Part shown: in pieces, positions 17,301 through 26,200 of the stretch | Position numbering within the stretch: the stretch's first letter is position 1 | Layout: each line of letters begins with the position of its first letter | Assembly: GCA_964537875.1 (NCBI GenBank) | Contig: CAZIDN010000027.1 | Location: 1-46,226, forward strand | Direction of reading: 5' to 3' | Length of the DNA stretch: 46,226 bases | DNA from: JAPKZH01 sp964537875 | GTDB taxonomy: Bacteria > Acidobacteriota > Aminicenantia > Aminicenantales > UBA4085 | The notes under the pieces: model-generated | Seen by the model: the letters and a program-made list of their open reading frames with translations, nothing else | The model's database searches: none | Told to the model about the DNA's origin: nothing | Program-made: the position numbers and the translations under genes

Positions 17301-17918
17301 GCGGTACGGGCCAGGCATTCTGAAAAAGCGCGAACGGGTAACCGGAGAGCTATGGAATCTCTCGAAGACGTCAAGATCCAGCAGAGCCAGCTGGCTGGCC
17401 GACGCGAAAGCATTCTATTAGCGTTAAAGCGCGAGCCAGAGCTTATTTCACCGGGGACAATAACCTTCATCGCGCATGCCTTGGTGGTTCCTTCTTCAGA
17501 TCCGGAGGATATCAAAGAACATGATGTTAATGTAGAACTGGCGGCCATGAAGATTGCCCGGGCGCTCGAAGAAAAAGATGGTGCTAAGGTGATTGATGTC
17601 CATACCCCTGAATTGGCACGTCAGGCAGGATTGCCGGAAAACCCCGGCTTCGACCTACTTTCTGTCCGGTCCGGAAATGAGAAACGCGCGATTGAAGTGA
17701 AGGGACGAGCGAACACCGGTGATGTCGAAGTTTCCGCTAATGAATGGGCTAAAGCATGCAATATGCGTGACGGATACTGGCTCTATGCCGTCTACGACTG
17801 CGCCACCCCAAGCCCGAGGCTAGTGCGGGTGCAGGATCCTTTCGGCCGATTATTAGCGAAAGCAAAGGGAAGCATATTGCTCTCCGCAAGCCAGATATTC
17901 GAATACGGCGACAAATGA
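14337..17918 (+). CDS. XRE helix-turn-helix / SNF2-type helicase / DUF3883 fusion protein
   Basis: This is a 1193-residue protein, first gene of the defence island. Residues about 15-60 form an XRE helix-turn-helix (LTQRALADRLGVSFVTVNRW, then ENGQAKPS). A superfamily 2 SNF2-like motor follows. Walker A is DDAGAGKT (near 153), the DEAH box is VIFDEAHKL (near 254), motif III is LLLTATPHMG, and motifs V-VI are CTDAAGEGINLQF and QRMGRIHRYGQ (near 635-645). The C-terminus is DUF3883-like, with GFDLLS and AIEVKG (near 1105-1123), a pattern seen in PD-(D/E)xK-type folds. DISARM DrmD is a comparable helicase, but an XRE head suggests autoregulation or specific DNA binding. AAGGA 7 nt upstream supports the ATG. 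Motor activity is well supported; nuclease activity is not. Confidence 0.9.
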   Translation: MAIEPIINVKPDIDYAEQIKRLRAKFELTQRALADRLGVSFVTVNRWENGQAKPSQLSWNQLRKLAKDLMDEATPALSRELNKKSIRPSILDFTARPDIVKLLAEGERLSFGHLANPAFAAEISNIDALPHQRIAVYDHMLKQPRLRFLLADDAGAGKTIMSGLYIREMLSRRLIRRILIAPPAGLVGNWRREFFTLFNLSFRIVSGFDALHENPFMGEDSDRLIVSVDTLAGLRVFNRLKETSVVPYDLVIFDEAHKLAADRGSDMRVRKTDRYRLAESLAGVPIQDDLWRLSWQPSHLLLLTATPHMGKDYPYYALWRLLEPEILSTPEAFKEFPEDERRSHFIRRSKEEMIYLDGRPLYPKRISNTLGFELSQGEESEQKLYDETTEFLRFVYNKAKLLNREAARLAMSVFQRRLASSTYALLRSFERRIEKLNKLIEDVQTGAMTSDQLNAFQIHLGEEGGVLDIRTADDETPQDGREENEIDEEKLLQGVVATSLVDLTAEKDEVHRLLALARKVYDSGQESKFEKLREALADPKFADEKFIVFTEHHDTLDFLVRRLHGMGYTGQIAQIHGGMDYKEREAEIDQFKKQHSENGARFLICTDAAGEGINLQFCWIMINYDVPWNPARLEQRMGRIHRYGQKHDPVIILNLVAPSTREGRVLKVLLDKLEKIRKELRSEKVYDCIGRIFEGVSLKHYMELAVTEDAEEIARNLEGRLTKEQVEALAVREKVLFGTGGDVAKELPRIRADLEKETYFRLLPGYVRQYIQQAAPHINIAIDGDLDGIFALRPLRPGAMDSLFSVLELYPEEMRDNFSVVRPPDRKDIIWLHPGEPVFEQLRGLVGGLLAEEGKRGAIFIDPTAEKPYFFHLALLSVIRKVDTEISALAKEELLECRLVGIKQCEGADIVLCPVEHLLLLKGGRGLPASAQRPAAAAIERKEAARAYLFERVAREMALEHTRLFQKRLPERERLVLQSFDYQEAELAAVRARHSEKARTGNRRAMESLEDVKIQQSQLAGRRESILLALKREPELISPGTITFIAHALVVPSSDPEDIKEHDVNVELAAMKIARALEEKDGAKVIDVHTPELARQAGLPENPGFDLLSVRSGNEKRAIEVKGRANTGDVEVSANEWAKACNMRDGYWLYAVYDCATPSPRLVRVQDPFGRLLAKAKGSILLSASQIFEYGDK

Positions 17919-17992
17919 AAATGAAGCACTTTCACATAAAAAAGATTGCCCGGCTTTATCCCCTGATTTTGCGAAAGGCTGCTTTCTTTTCC

Positions 17993-18022
17993 TTGACTTT
18001 GATTTGGATAAACAGCTATACT
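17993..18022 (+). promoter_or_regulatory. Internal promoter of the defence island (leader RNA and downstream genes)
   Basis: TTGACT (17993-17998), 18 nt, then TATACT (18017-18022). The predicted start is near 18029. It lies 75 nt after the helicase stop and directly before the structured leader, so the NYN-methyltransferase-nuclease-ATPase genes form a second transcription unit. Confidence 0.6.
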
Positions 18023-18028
18023 ATTTAT

Positions 18029-18103
18029 GATAACCCCCCGAGTAGCTTAGGCGAAAGGGTGCAGAGCCGTTCTTCCGGAACGGCTCTTGCTTTTTTTGGG
18101 GGG
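18029..18103 (+). ncRNA. Candidate regulatory leader RNA or small RNA in the defence island
   Basis: A transcript from the promoter at 17993-18022 would start near 18029 and run through a C-run (18034-18039), a linker GAGTAGCTTAGGCGAAAGGG, and a strong terminator hairpin ending in seven T (18064-18097). The C-run can pair with GGGT at 18057-18060. It can also pair with the six G at 18098-18103, which are the only Shine-Dalgarno-like bases before the TTG start of the NYN gene. The RNA is thus either a short independent sRNA of about 69 nt or a leader that controls both readthrough and translation. I cannot match it to a known riboswitch by eye. Confidence 0.5.
18064..18097 (+). terminator. Intrinsic terminator inside the defence island
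   Basis: GAGCCGTTC (18064-18072) pairs perfectly with GAACGGCTC (18078-18086) across the loop TTCCG. TTGC and seven T follow (18091-18097). It lies between the internal promoter and the NYN start codon, so it acts either as an attenuator or as the end of a small RNA. Confidence 0.75.
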
Positions 18104-18108
18104 CGTCC

Positions 18109-18732
18109 TTGAAAACTTTTTTATATATTGACGCCTTCAACCTATATTTCGGAGCCGTTCGGAGAACTCCTTATAAATGGCTCGATCTCCAAGAGCTGGC
18201 CAATATCATACTTCCGAAACATGACATTGTTAGTGTCAAATATTTTACCGCTTTAGTAAACGCAAGGCCTCAAGATCCTGGTCAGCCTTTACGACAAAGA
18301 ACATTCCTCCGAGCTTTAAAGACGTTGCCGAACCTCGAGATATTTTATGGGCATTTCTTAACCCATGTGGTCAAAATGCCGCTCGCGTTCCCGCTCCCCG
18401 GATTGCCTGAGTATGTCGATGTCGTCAAAACCGAAGAAAAAGGCTCCGATGTCAATCTGGCCTCCCATCTTCTTCACGATGCTTACCAAAATCGGTTTGA
18501 ATGCGCAGTCGTGTTGAGCGGAGACTCGGATCTGTTGACACCTATCCGGATTGTCATGGACGAGCTTCGAAAACCCGTAGGCGTCATAAACCCACAAAAA
18601 AATCCCTGCCGTGTTTTAGAACAACAGGCAACTTTCTATAAGCACATAAGGACCTCAGCCCTTAAAAAAGCTCAATTTCCGCCTCAAATGCAGGATGAGC
18701 ATGGGTCTTTCTCAAAGCCCAAAGAATGGTGA
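18109..18732 (+). CDS. NYN-domain (PIN-like) RNase, LabA/DUF88 type
   Basis: This is a 207-residue protein of the NYN family, metal-dependent nucleases with a PIN-like fold that mostly cut RNA. The acidic residues expected at the active site are visible: YIDAFNLYFGAV (Asp near residue 8), EKGSDVNLASHLLHDA (near 114) and VLSGDSDLLTPI (near 138). Translation appears to start at TTG 18109, 5 nt after a run of six G that could serve as ribosome binding site and that the leader RNA can mask. The stop codon lies 5 nt before the methyltransferase ATG. In this setting it is a candidate effector that destroys RNA on infection. Fold assignment is strong; the role is inference. Confidence 0.88.
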   Translation: MKTFLYIDAFNLYFGAVRRTPYKWLDLQELANIILPKHDIVSVKYFTALVNARPQDPGQPLRQRTFLRALKTLPNLEIFYGHFLTHVVKMPLAFPLPGLPEYVDVVKTEEKGSDVNLASHLLHDAYQNRFECAVVLSGDSDLLTPIRIVMDELRKPVGVINPQKNPCRVLEQQATFYKHIRTSALKKAQFPPQMQDEHGSFSKPKEW

Positions 18733-18737
18733 TTGTC

Positions 18738-21700
18738 ATGGATAACGTTCCCCGCCTTATTGAGCACGCCTTCCCATTGAAGCAGGCTTCTCTGGATTCT
18801 GTCCATGAGAAAAATGTCCGGCATGGTCATATATCGACCCTCCATATCTGGCCGGCGCGGCGGCCGCTGGCAGCCTGCCGGGCTGCGCTTATAGCCACGC
18901 TTCTTCCCGACCCAAGCGCTTTTCCAAAGCCTGACGGTTTGAACGATGAAGAATGGCAAAAAGAGATTATCCGCCGAAGAAAAGAACTCTGCGAAAAAAT
19001 CGGCGGCAAAGTGATCAAAAGAATCGAGCGAAAGCGAATGCCCTCGGGTCAAATCGTCGAGCGCGAGAAAGAAATCACTGAGGGAGGCATTCTCCATTGG
19101 GGCCGAGAGACCGAGAACAAAGAACTCCTGGAATGGTTCCGGCAGGAAATCAAAAAAGCATACGGCGGACGAGTTCCGAAAGTGCTCGATCCTTTCGCGG
19201 GTGGGGGAGCAATTCCTCTCGAGGCCATGCGCCTTGGCTGCGAAGCGACCGCCGTTGACATTAACCCGGTCGCGTGGTTCATCTTGAAATGCACACTCGA
19301 ATATCCGCAGAAGTTTGCTGGAATGACCTGGCCATTGCCGGAATTTATCCTCAGCCATGAAGATTTCATGAGGGATTTCTTTATAAAAACTAAGGGCTAT
19401 GAGAAGAAAGAAGTCATCGGCTTATTAGAACGGCTGGGGAGAGAGATTAAAAAAGGCGAAACCAGACCGCTCCAATTCTCTAAAAATGAAACCCTGGACA
19501 CGGAGGCCGATCTTTCATGGCATGTCCGGGCTTGGGGGCAATGGGTTCTCGACAGAGCGCGGAGAGAGCTGGCGGAATATTATCCGACTTATGCAGATTT
19601 TGAGCCGCTGAACAAGAACCATTCAAAGCCTTACGAAAAACAATCCATGAGGCTTGTTCCACTCAAGGACGATGGTCAGCCCGACGTCGATGGTCTTAAT
19701 TCTGAATTCAGCGAAGAATATATCACAGACGGACGCAACCCAAGATGGATAGCAAAGCCCACTGTCGCTTATCTTTGGGCCCGGACCATGAAATGTAAAA
19801 ACTGCCGAGCGACGATTCCGCTTCTTAAAACCCGCTGGCTCTGTAAGAAAGACAGAAAACGAGTGCTTCTATCGATGGAACCAAATGCACAAAAAAACGG
19901 AGTAGTTTTCGGAATCGAATCAAACGTCCCCGTCAAAGGGGTGAATACGGCCCAGCGTCGTGAGCATGATAAACGCATTGGGGCGGGAACGATGTCGCGT
20001 TCAGGTGCGATGTGTCCTTGCTGCGCTACGATTATGACGATGGAGGACATCCGATTGGAGGGGCAGGCCGGACGATTAGGCGTGCTTAACACTGCGGTGG
20101 TTATTGAAACACAAAAAGGTAAAGGCTATCGTCTGCCCACTTTTCACGAAATCGAAATGGCAGAGAAAACCAAAGGCGCGTTGGGCGAGCTTTTTGGTAA
20201 AATTCCATTTGGTATGCCAGATGAGAAAATCATGGAAGATGCCAAACGAAACACCTGGTGTGTTCAGTATGGTATAGATATTTTCAATAAGTTATTTTCT
20301 CCCAGACAGTTACTGGCGATTGGGACGTTCGTGAAATGCTCAAGGGAGGGCATAAAAGCACTAGGCCTTAAAGGCTATCCAGATGATTATATTGAAGCGA
20401 TATTGAGTTATCTGGCTATCGTGAATGATAAAATCGCTGATTATAATTCTATGGTATGCGTCTGGCACCTTAGTGGCGAGAAGATCGGCCATACATTTAC
20501 GCGGTTTGCTTTGCCTATAGCTTGGGATTATGTTGAGCTCGCAATCATTAATGATGTCGGGGGCGCCTATCTCGCACAACTTGATTGGGTAACCCGATTT
20601 ATCGAGCATGCGCTATCTGCATGCTCAGCATCCTCCCGCCCCAGATTAGAAAATCAATCGGCGATTAAACCAATCGAAAACGAATATGATGCAATTGTGA
20701 CGGATCCTCCCTATTACGATGCGATTGGTTATTCTGTCTTAATGGATTTCTTTTATGTCTGGATTAAAAGAAGTATCGCAAATATAACGATGGATTCTTT
20801 TAACAAGTTTCTTGCTCCAAGTTCACCCAAATGGGACCATTCTGAAAATGATGGGGAACTTGTCGATGACTCCAGCCGGCAACAGGGAGATCGAGAAAGA
20901 TCGAGAGCTGTTTATGAGGAAGGAATGGCGCGAGCGTTTTCGGTTTGTTTACACAACTTGAAAACGGAGGGTACGTTAGTAGTAGTGTTTGCCAATAAAC
21001 AACCTGAAGCATGGGGGACGCTTGTTTCGGCGCTCATACGCACCGGTTTTGTTGTTGATGGCAGCTGGCCGATCCAAACAGAGATGAACACAAGAATGAG
21101 AGCCAAATCATCGGCCGCCCTTGCTTCGTCCGTCTGGCTTGTCTGCAAAAAACGGCCGGAGAATGCTCGCCCAGGATGGGATAATCATGTCCTTGAGGAA
21201 ATGCGCAAGAATATTCGGGAGAGCCTCCGGGAATTCTGGGACGCTGGGATTCGCGGGCCGGACTTCGTCTGGGCAGCTACAGGCCCGGCGCTTGAGGCCT
21301 ACAGCAAGCATCCGGTAGTGAAAAAAGCCAACGACCCCGGCCAGATAATGACCGTCTCGGAATTCCTCTCTCATGTCCGGCGTATTGTCGTTGATTTTGT
21401 CGTTGGCCGGGTTCTCTCAGGCGATGGAGATAAAAATATCGAAGAAACGGCCGCCGATAAACTCGACGAACCGACCGCATATTACCTTCTCCACCGCCAT
21501 GACTTCGGCTTGGATGAGGCTCCCGCGGGAGCGTGCATTCTGTATGCCATTTCGTGCGGGATTTCCGACAGAGAATTGGCCGGGACTTGGGATCTCATCG
21601 GTTTTACTAAGGGCAAGCCTGAAGAAGAGGTCGAGGAAGAAGCAGACGTTGATGCGGAGACCGACCCGGACGCCGAAGAAGATTCCGGAGGCAAAGTGAA

Positions 21701-22025
21701 ACTCAAAACCTGGGCGCAGCGTAAAAGCCGGTCTATGGGATACGAGGCGCCCGGCGGCAAGCCTATCCCGCTCATAGATCGCGTCCATAGGCTGATGCAT
21801 CTCTGGAAGGCCGGCGACCTGCATAAGGTGGACGATTACCTGGATGAGAATGGTTTGCGGCGACATGATCTCTTCAGACGGCTACTGCAATCGATTATCG
21901 AGCTTTCCCCGAGAGGAAGCGAAGAGCGCTCGCTTTTAGAATCAATCAGCAACCATATCCAGGCAAAGGGAGCCGTAATGGATGACCGGCAAGGCAAGCT
22001 AGCCCTGGAAAGCGAGGAAACGTGA
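18738..22025 (+). CDS. DUF1156 (COG1743-type) adenine-specific DNA methyltransferase
   Basis: This is a 1095-residue AdoMet-dependent methyltransferase. The N-terminal DUF1156 domain reads LIEHAFPLKQASLDSVHEKN and HISTLHIWPARRPLAACRA. The AdoMet motif is DPFAGGGAIPLEA (near residue 151). Two zinc-ribbon-like pairs follow, CKNCRA (near 353) and CPCC (near 426). The catalytic motif TDPPYYDAIGYS (near 656) is of the DPPY type used by amino (N6A or N4C) methyltransferases. An acidic stretch near residues 960-990 looks like a flexible linker. Start options are ATG 18726, GTG 18729 and ATG 18738; the last begins at the conserved region. The stop overlaps the next gene as GTGA. It probably marks self DNA for the island. 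Confidence 0.92.
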   Translation: MDNVPRLIEHAFPLKQASLDSVHEKNVRHGHISTLHIWPARRPLAACRAALIATLLPDPSAFPKPDGLNDEEWQKEIIRRRKELCEKIGGKVIKRIERKRMPSGQIVEREKEITEGGILHWGRETENKELLEWFRQEIKKAYGGRVPKVLDPFAGGGAIPLEAMRLGCEATAVDINPVAWFILKCTLEYPQKFAGMTWPLPEFILSHEDFMRDFFIKTKGYEKKEVIGLLERLGREIKKGETRPLQFSKNETLDTEADLSWHVRAWGQWVLDRARRELAEYYPTYADFEPLNKNHSKPYEKQSMRLVPLKDDGQPDVDGLNSEFSEEYITDGRNPRWIAKPTVAYLWARTMKCKNCRATIPLLKTRWLCKKDRKRVLLSMEPNAQKNGVVFGIESNVPVKGVNTAQRREHDKRIGAGTMSRSGAMCPCCATIMTMEDIRLEGQAGRLGVLNTAVVIETQKGKGYRLPTFHEIEMAEKTKGALGELFGKIPFGMPDEKIMEDAKRNTWCVQYGIDIFNKLFSPRQLLAIGTFVKCSREGIKALGLKGYPDDYIEAILSYLAIVNDKIADYNSMVCVWHLSGEKIGHTFTRFALPIAWDYVELAIINDVGGAYLAQLDWVTRFIEHALSACSASSRPRLENQSAIKPIENEYDAIVTDPPYYDAIGYSVLMDFFYVWIKRSIANITMDSFNKFLAPSSPKWDHSENDGELVDDSSRQQGDRERSRAVYEEGMARAFSVCLHNLKTEGTLVVVFANKQPEAWGTLVSALIRTGFVVDGSWPIQTEMNTRMRAKSSAALASSVWLVCKKRPENARPGWDNHVLEEMRKNIRESLREFWDAGIRGPDFVWAATGPALEAYSKHPVVKKANDPGQIMTVSEFLSHVRRIVVDFVVGRVLSGDGDKNIEETAADKLDEPTAYYLLHRHDFGLDEAPAGACILYAISCGISDRELAGTWDLIGFTKGKPEEEVEEEADVDAETDPDAEEDSGGKVKLKTWAQRKSRSMGYEAPGGKPIPLIDRVHRLMHLWKAGDLHKVDDYLDENGLRRHDLFRRLLQSIIELSPRGSEERSLLESISNHIQAKGAVMDDRQGKLALESEET

Positions 22026-23257
22026 CAATAAGGAAAGCCGGCGGAAGCGAGAATTGCTCAAGTGATAAAGCCATAATCCCGGCCGGCTTCGGTGAGTACG
22101 GACGTCTTATTTCGGACATCTCCAGCCTCCTGGAGAGAGCGCGACGGACAGCTGCACGGTCAGTCAATTCCATCTTGACGGCGACCTATTGGGAAATCGG
22201 TCGACGGATCGTAGAATTCGAACAAGGAGGAAGGACGCGTTCCGAATACGGCGAGGCATTGTTGGAACGAATTTCGCGTGACTTGACGGCCAAGTATGGA
22301 CGCGGATTTTCCCGGTCCAACGTGGCCCAGATGCGCGCGTTTTATCAAGCTTGGGAGATTGTCCAGACACCGTCTGGACAATTCAAGGCCCGAGCAAAAT
22401 TCCTGATGTCATTGAGCGAAAATGTTGATAAGCAAACGCAGAAACCGTCTGTTGAATCCGATAAGTCGCTAGAGATTGTCCATGCTCCAATCCACCAAGA
22501 TATAATGCTTACGAATGCGTTTCCCCTCTCCTGGTCTCAATACGTCCGTTTGATGGCTGTCGCGAACCCCAAAGCTCGCGTCTTTTATGAGTCAGAGGCC
22601 ATCCGCGGAGGCTGGTCTGTTCGACAACTTGACCGCCAGATTGGCACACAGTTCTACGAGCGATCACTTGGTTCTAAACGCCGGGATGATTTCTTGGCCA
22701 AAGGGCGTCGGCCCAAACCCGAGGACGAAACCACCGTCGAAGAAGAAATCCGAGATCCCTATCTTCTTGAATTCCTGAACCTCAAGGATGAATACGGCGA
22801 GTCTGACTTAGAAGAAGCGCTGATCCGCCATCTGGAATGGTTTCTGCTGGAATTGGGTTCCGGCTTCACATTCGTCGCTCGGCAAAAACGAATCAGAGTC
22901 GGAGATTCATGGTATCGTATTGATTTGCTTCTGTATCATCGGGGACTTCGGTGTCTCGTCGTCATCGACCTCAAACGAGGGCCCTTCACCCATGCCGACG
23001 CCGGGCAGATGAACTTATATTTGAATTACGTCAAGGAACACTTAATGATGCCCGGCGAATCCGATCCTGTTGGCATCATTCTCTGCGGCGACAAGGATGA
23101 AGCTGTTGTCAAATACGCAACCGGCGGAATCCGGGCTAAGGTCTTCGCCTCGAAATATTTAACGGTCCTGCCTGATGAAGAAGCGTTAAGGCAGGAAATT
23201 TTGAAAACTCGACGTTTACTCGAGATTCGGCAAAAGGAGGGCAAATCCGATGCCTAA
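22022..23257 (+). CDS. DUF1016 (YhcG-type) PD-(D/E)xK nuclease-domain protein
   Basis: This is a 411-residue protein of the YhcG/DUF1016 family. The N-terminal DUF1016 part reads SILTATYWEIGRRIVEFEQG and YGRGFSRSNVAQMRAFYQAW. The C-terminal half is the PD-(D/E)xK nuclease-like domain: ELGSGFTFVARQKRI, then YRIDLLLYHRGLRCLVVIDL followed by KRG, so the E, D and D-x-K positions are present (near residues 278-320). The GTG start at 22022 overlaps the methyltransferase stop as GTGA, with GAGGA just upstream. The 3' end overlaps the next start by 8 nt. Such coupling implies a fixed ratio with the methyltransferase and ATPase, as in a multi-subunit restriction-like machine. Cleavage activity is inferred. 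Confidence 0.9.
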   Translation: MTIRKAGGSENCSSDKAIIPAGFGEYGRLISDISSLLERARRTAARSVNSILTATYWEIGRRIVEFEQGGRTRSEYGEALLERISRDLTAKYGRGFSRSNVAQMRAFYQAWEIVQTPSGQFKARAKFLMSLSENVDKQTQKPSVESDKSLEIVHAPIHQDIMLTNAFPLSWSQYVRLMAVANPKARVFYESEAIRGGWSVRQLDRQIGTQFYERSLGSKRRDDFLAKGRRPKPEDETTVEEEIRDPYLLEFLNLKDEYGESDLEEALIRHLEWFLLELGSGFTFVARQKRIRVGDSWYRIDLLLYHRGLRCLVVIDLKRGPFTHADAGQMNLYLNYVKEHLMMPGESDPVGIILCGDKDEAVVKYATGGIRAKVFASKYLTVLPDEEALRQEILKTRRLLEIRQKEGKSDA

Positions 23258-26200
23258 ACTCCCATGGAAACCCTGGCATGAAGTGGTGAAGCTCCGCGAC
23301 GACCTCAAGTCCGGAAATCTGCCGCTTCACATGTTCGCCGCGGATCTCTATGAGGTCATGACGCAGAGGGGGAAGCGGCCGGCTTATGAGAAACCGGAAC
23401 AGTTCTTCGCGCTTACTTTTCCAACTTACAATCTGAGACAGCTTGTTAGGGACGTCATATTAAGGTTGGCGGGTAAAAACGACAAAGCCGTCCGGCAGTT
23501 GGAGCTAACATATGGAGGGGGGAAGACGCACACGCTTATCGCGCTGTGGCACCTCGTCCATGATCCGGCCAATCTGCCGGACCTCCCCGCCGTTGAGGAG
23601 TTCGTGCAGGAAATCGGCAGAAAGCCGCCCAAGTGCCGCGTCGCGGGTCTTTGCTTCGACAAACTGGATGCTGAAAAGGGGATGGAAGTCAATTCGCCGG
23701 AGGGAAAAATACGGAGGCTCAAACAGCCATGGAGCGTCCTCGCTTTCCAACTGGCGGGCGATGAAGGCTTAAAACTGCTTCATGCGAATAACAAGGCCGA
23801 AGAGAGGGATTCCGCACCTGCCGAGAACCTTCTGATTGAGCTCCTGGAGCGGCCGGGAAATGACGGATTGGGCACACTTATTTTAATCGATGAAGTGTTG
23901 ATGTACGCCCGCGGAAAAGTCGACCAGAAGCCCGAATCAAGAACGCAGCTGGCTAACTTCTTTCAATATCTCACTCAAGCGGTCGTGAAAGTAGATAAAT
24001 GTTGTCTGGTTGCGTCTCTCTTGGCCACTGATCCAAGGAAAAGCGATAAATTGGGGCGAGAAATACAGGCAGAGCTTTATCAGATATTCCAGCGCCAGAG
24101 AGAAGAAGCAGTAGAGCCGGTCATAAAAGAAGATATCGCCGAAGTCCTGCGACGCCGCTTTTTCACCCTAGAATCCCTTAAAGACCGGGACTCTTTCCGC
24201 CAGCATGTTATGGCAGCGTTGAAAGGTGTCGCGGCCGTGGATGAGCAGACGGCTAAGCAAGGCGCAACAGCGGAGGAAAGGTTCCTGAAGAGCTTTCCTT
24301 TTCATCCGGACCTGACGGATGTCCTTTATTCCAAATGGACGCAATTGGCGCGATTCCAGCGTACACGCGGAATCTTGCGGACCTTTGCCCTGGCTTTGCG
24401 AGAAGCAGAGAAGTGGGACACGTGCCCACTCATCGGTTCGGCTATTTTTCTGGCCGCTCCCCAGAAAGAAGGTCTTTCGGAATCGTTAAGGGAATTGGTT
24501 ACAGTGGCGGATACCGAAGAATGGGAGGGCAAAAAACAAGCTTGGACTGGAATCCTTGATAACGAATTCTCTCAGGCTAGGCAAATTCAAACGGAATCGA
24601 TTGGATTGAAGTTCCGCGAGATTGAACAAGCCGCTGTAGGGACCTTCCTGCATTCTCAACCCATCGGACAAAATGCCAAGACAAGGGATTTGATGTTGCT
24701 ACTTGGCACCTGTCGCCCTGACAAAATTGAACTCGAAAAAGGCCTTACTCGTTGGGCTCAGACTAGCTATTGGCTCGACGATGCTTATACCGCAGGTGCG
24801 GATAGCCAGTTGCCCGGGACGTGGCGATTGGGAAACCGGCCAAATCTCGTTCAGATGCATGCCGTAGCGGCCAAGAATGTACCGGATGATACAGTCCGCG
24901 CTCGGTTGGTGGACGAAATCGACAGGGCGAAATCGCTTACTGCCGGCGCTTCGGCGGCCGGCGTACGTGTTCATACACTTCCTTCACGGCCCAGAGACAT
25001 TGAAGATGACGGGTCGTTCCATTTTGCCGTCCTGGGGCCGAATGCGGCATCGGAATCCGGGAAACCGAGCAAAGAAGCGGAGCGCTTCCTGGAAGAAACC
25101 ACCGGAGCTGATAAACCTCGCGTATATCGGAACGCGGTCCTATTAATTGTGCCGTCTAAGGATGGCCTGGAATTAGCGATGGATCGCGTGCGTAATTACT
25201 TAGCTTGGGAAATTGTCCGTGAGGAGATTAAAAAACAACAGAAAGACGGAAACGTTGATGCAGCGCGCGCACAGACATTGCAGATGAATATCGATAAAGC
25301 GAAGGGCCGCATCACTGAATCTATAAGGCAGGCTTACTGCATAGTAGTCACGGTTTCGGAAAAGAATGAGTCACAGGCGTTTAAAATCACGATCACTGAG
25401 GATCCTCATTTTAGCATCATCAAGAGCGATAGACGGTCTCGTATTCAGGAGACGCCGATCACTGCAGAAGCTCTTCTGCCGGATGGGCCTTATAACCTTT
25501 GGCGGCCTGGGGAAACGTCCCGACGCGTCAAGGATCTGGTTGGAGCTTTTGCCCAATTGCCACATTTGCCGAAGATGCTGAAGGTCGGAGCTATTCATGA
25601 CACGCTTGCGGAGGGATGTGAGAAGGGGACGTTTGTTTTGCGGCTTGTTCGTCCTGATGGAACCTTTAGGACATGGTGGATGACGCGCCTGGACGAAAAT
25701 GCGCTTTGCGATTCGGCCCTGGAGCTCGTTCTACCCTATGGTGCGGAGCTCAATGAATTGTCGCCTTCACTCCTCGCATACGATAAGCTGCCGGGATTAT
25801 GGCAAACCCAAGAAATTATAGTCAAAGCCGCTTATGACTACTTCCGCGGTTCAACAGTCGTTCAGATTGATCGAGGTTCTTATAAAGAACCTATGCATAT
25901 ACCAAAGGCTTCGCAGGATGTCGTCGATAAAGCTATTTGTGCGGCGGTCGAAAATGGAGTGATTTGGCTCCTGTCCGGCCCGGCCAGCATTTTTGGGGAA
26001 CCGATGCCGGCGGGAGTATTGAGTTCACAGGCTAAGCTGTGCGCTCCTCCGCCGCCGATATCGCCGGCGGAAATCATGCAGGAAATCCTCCCCGATGCAT
26101 GGAAGGATGGAATCGCGACGGGGTTGTCAATCGCATCCGCGCTTTCCATAAAGGCGGGTAAGACCCTCCCATGGAAAACGGTTCGGGATGTCATCAGCAG

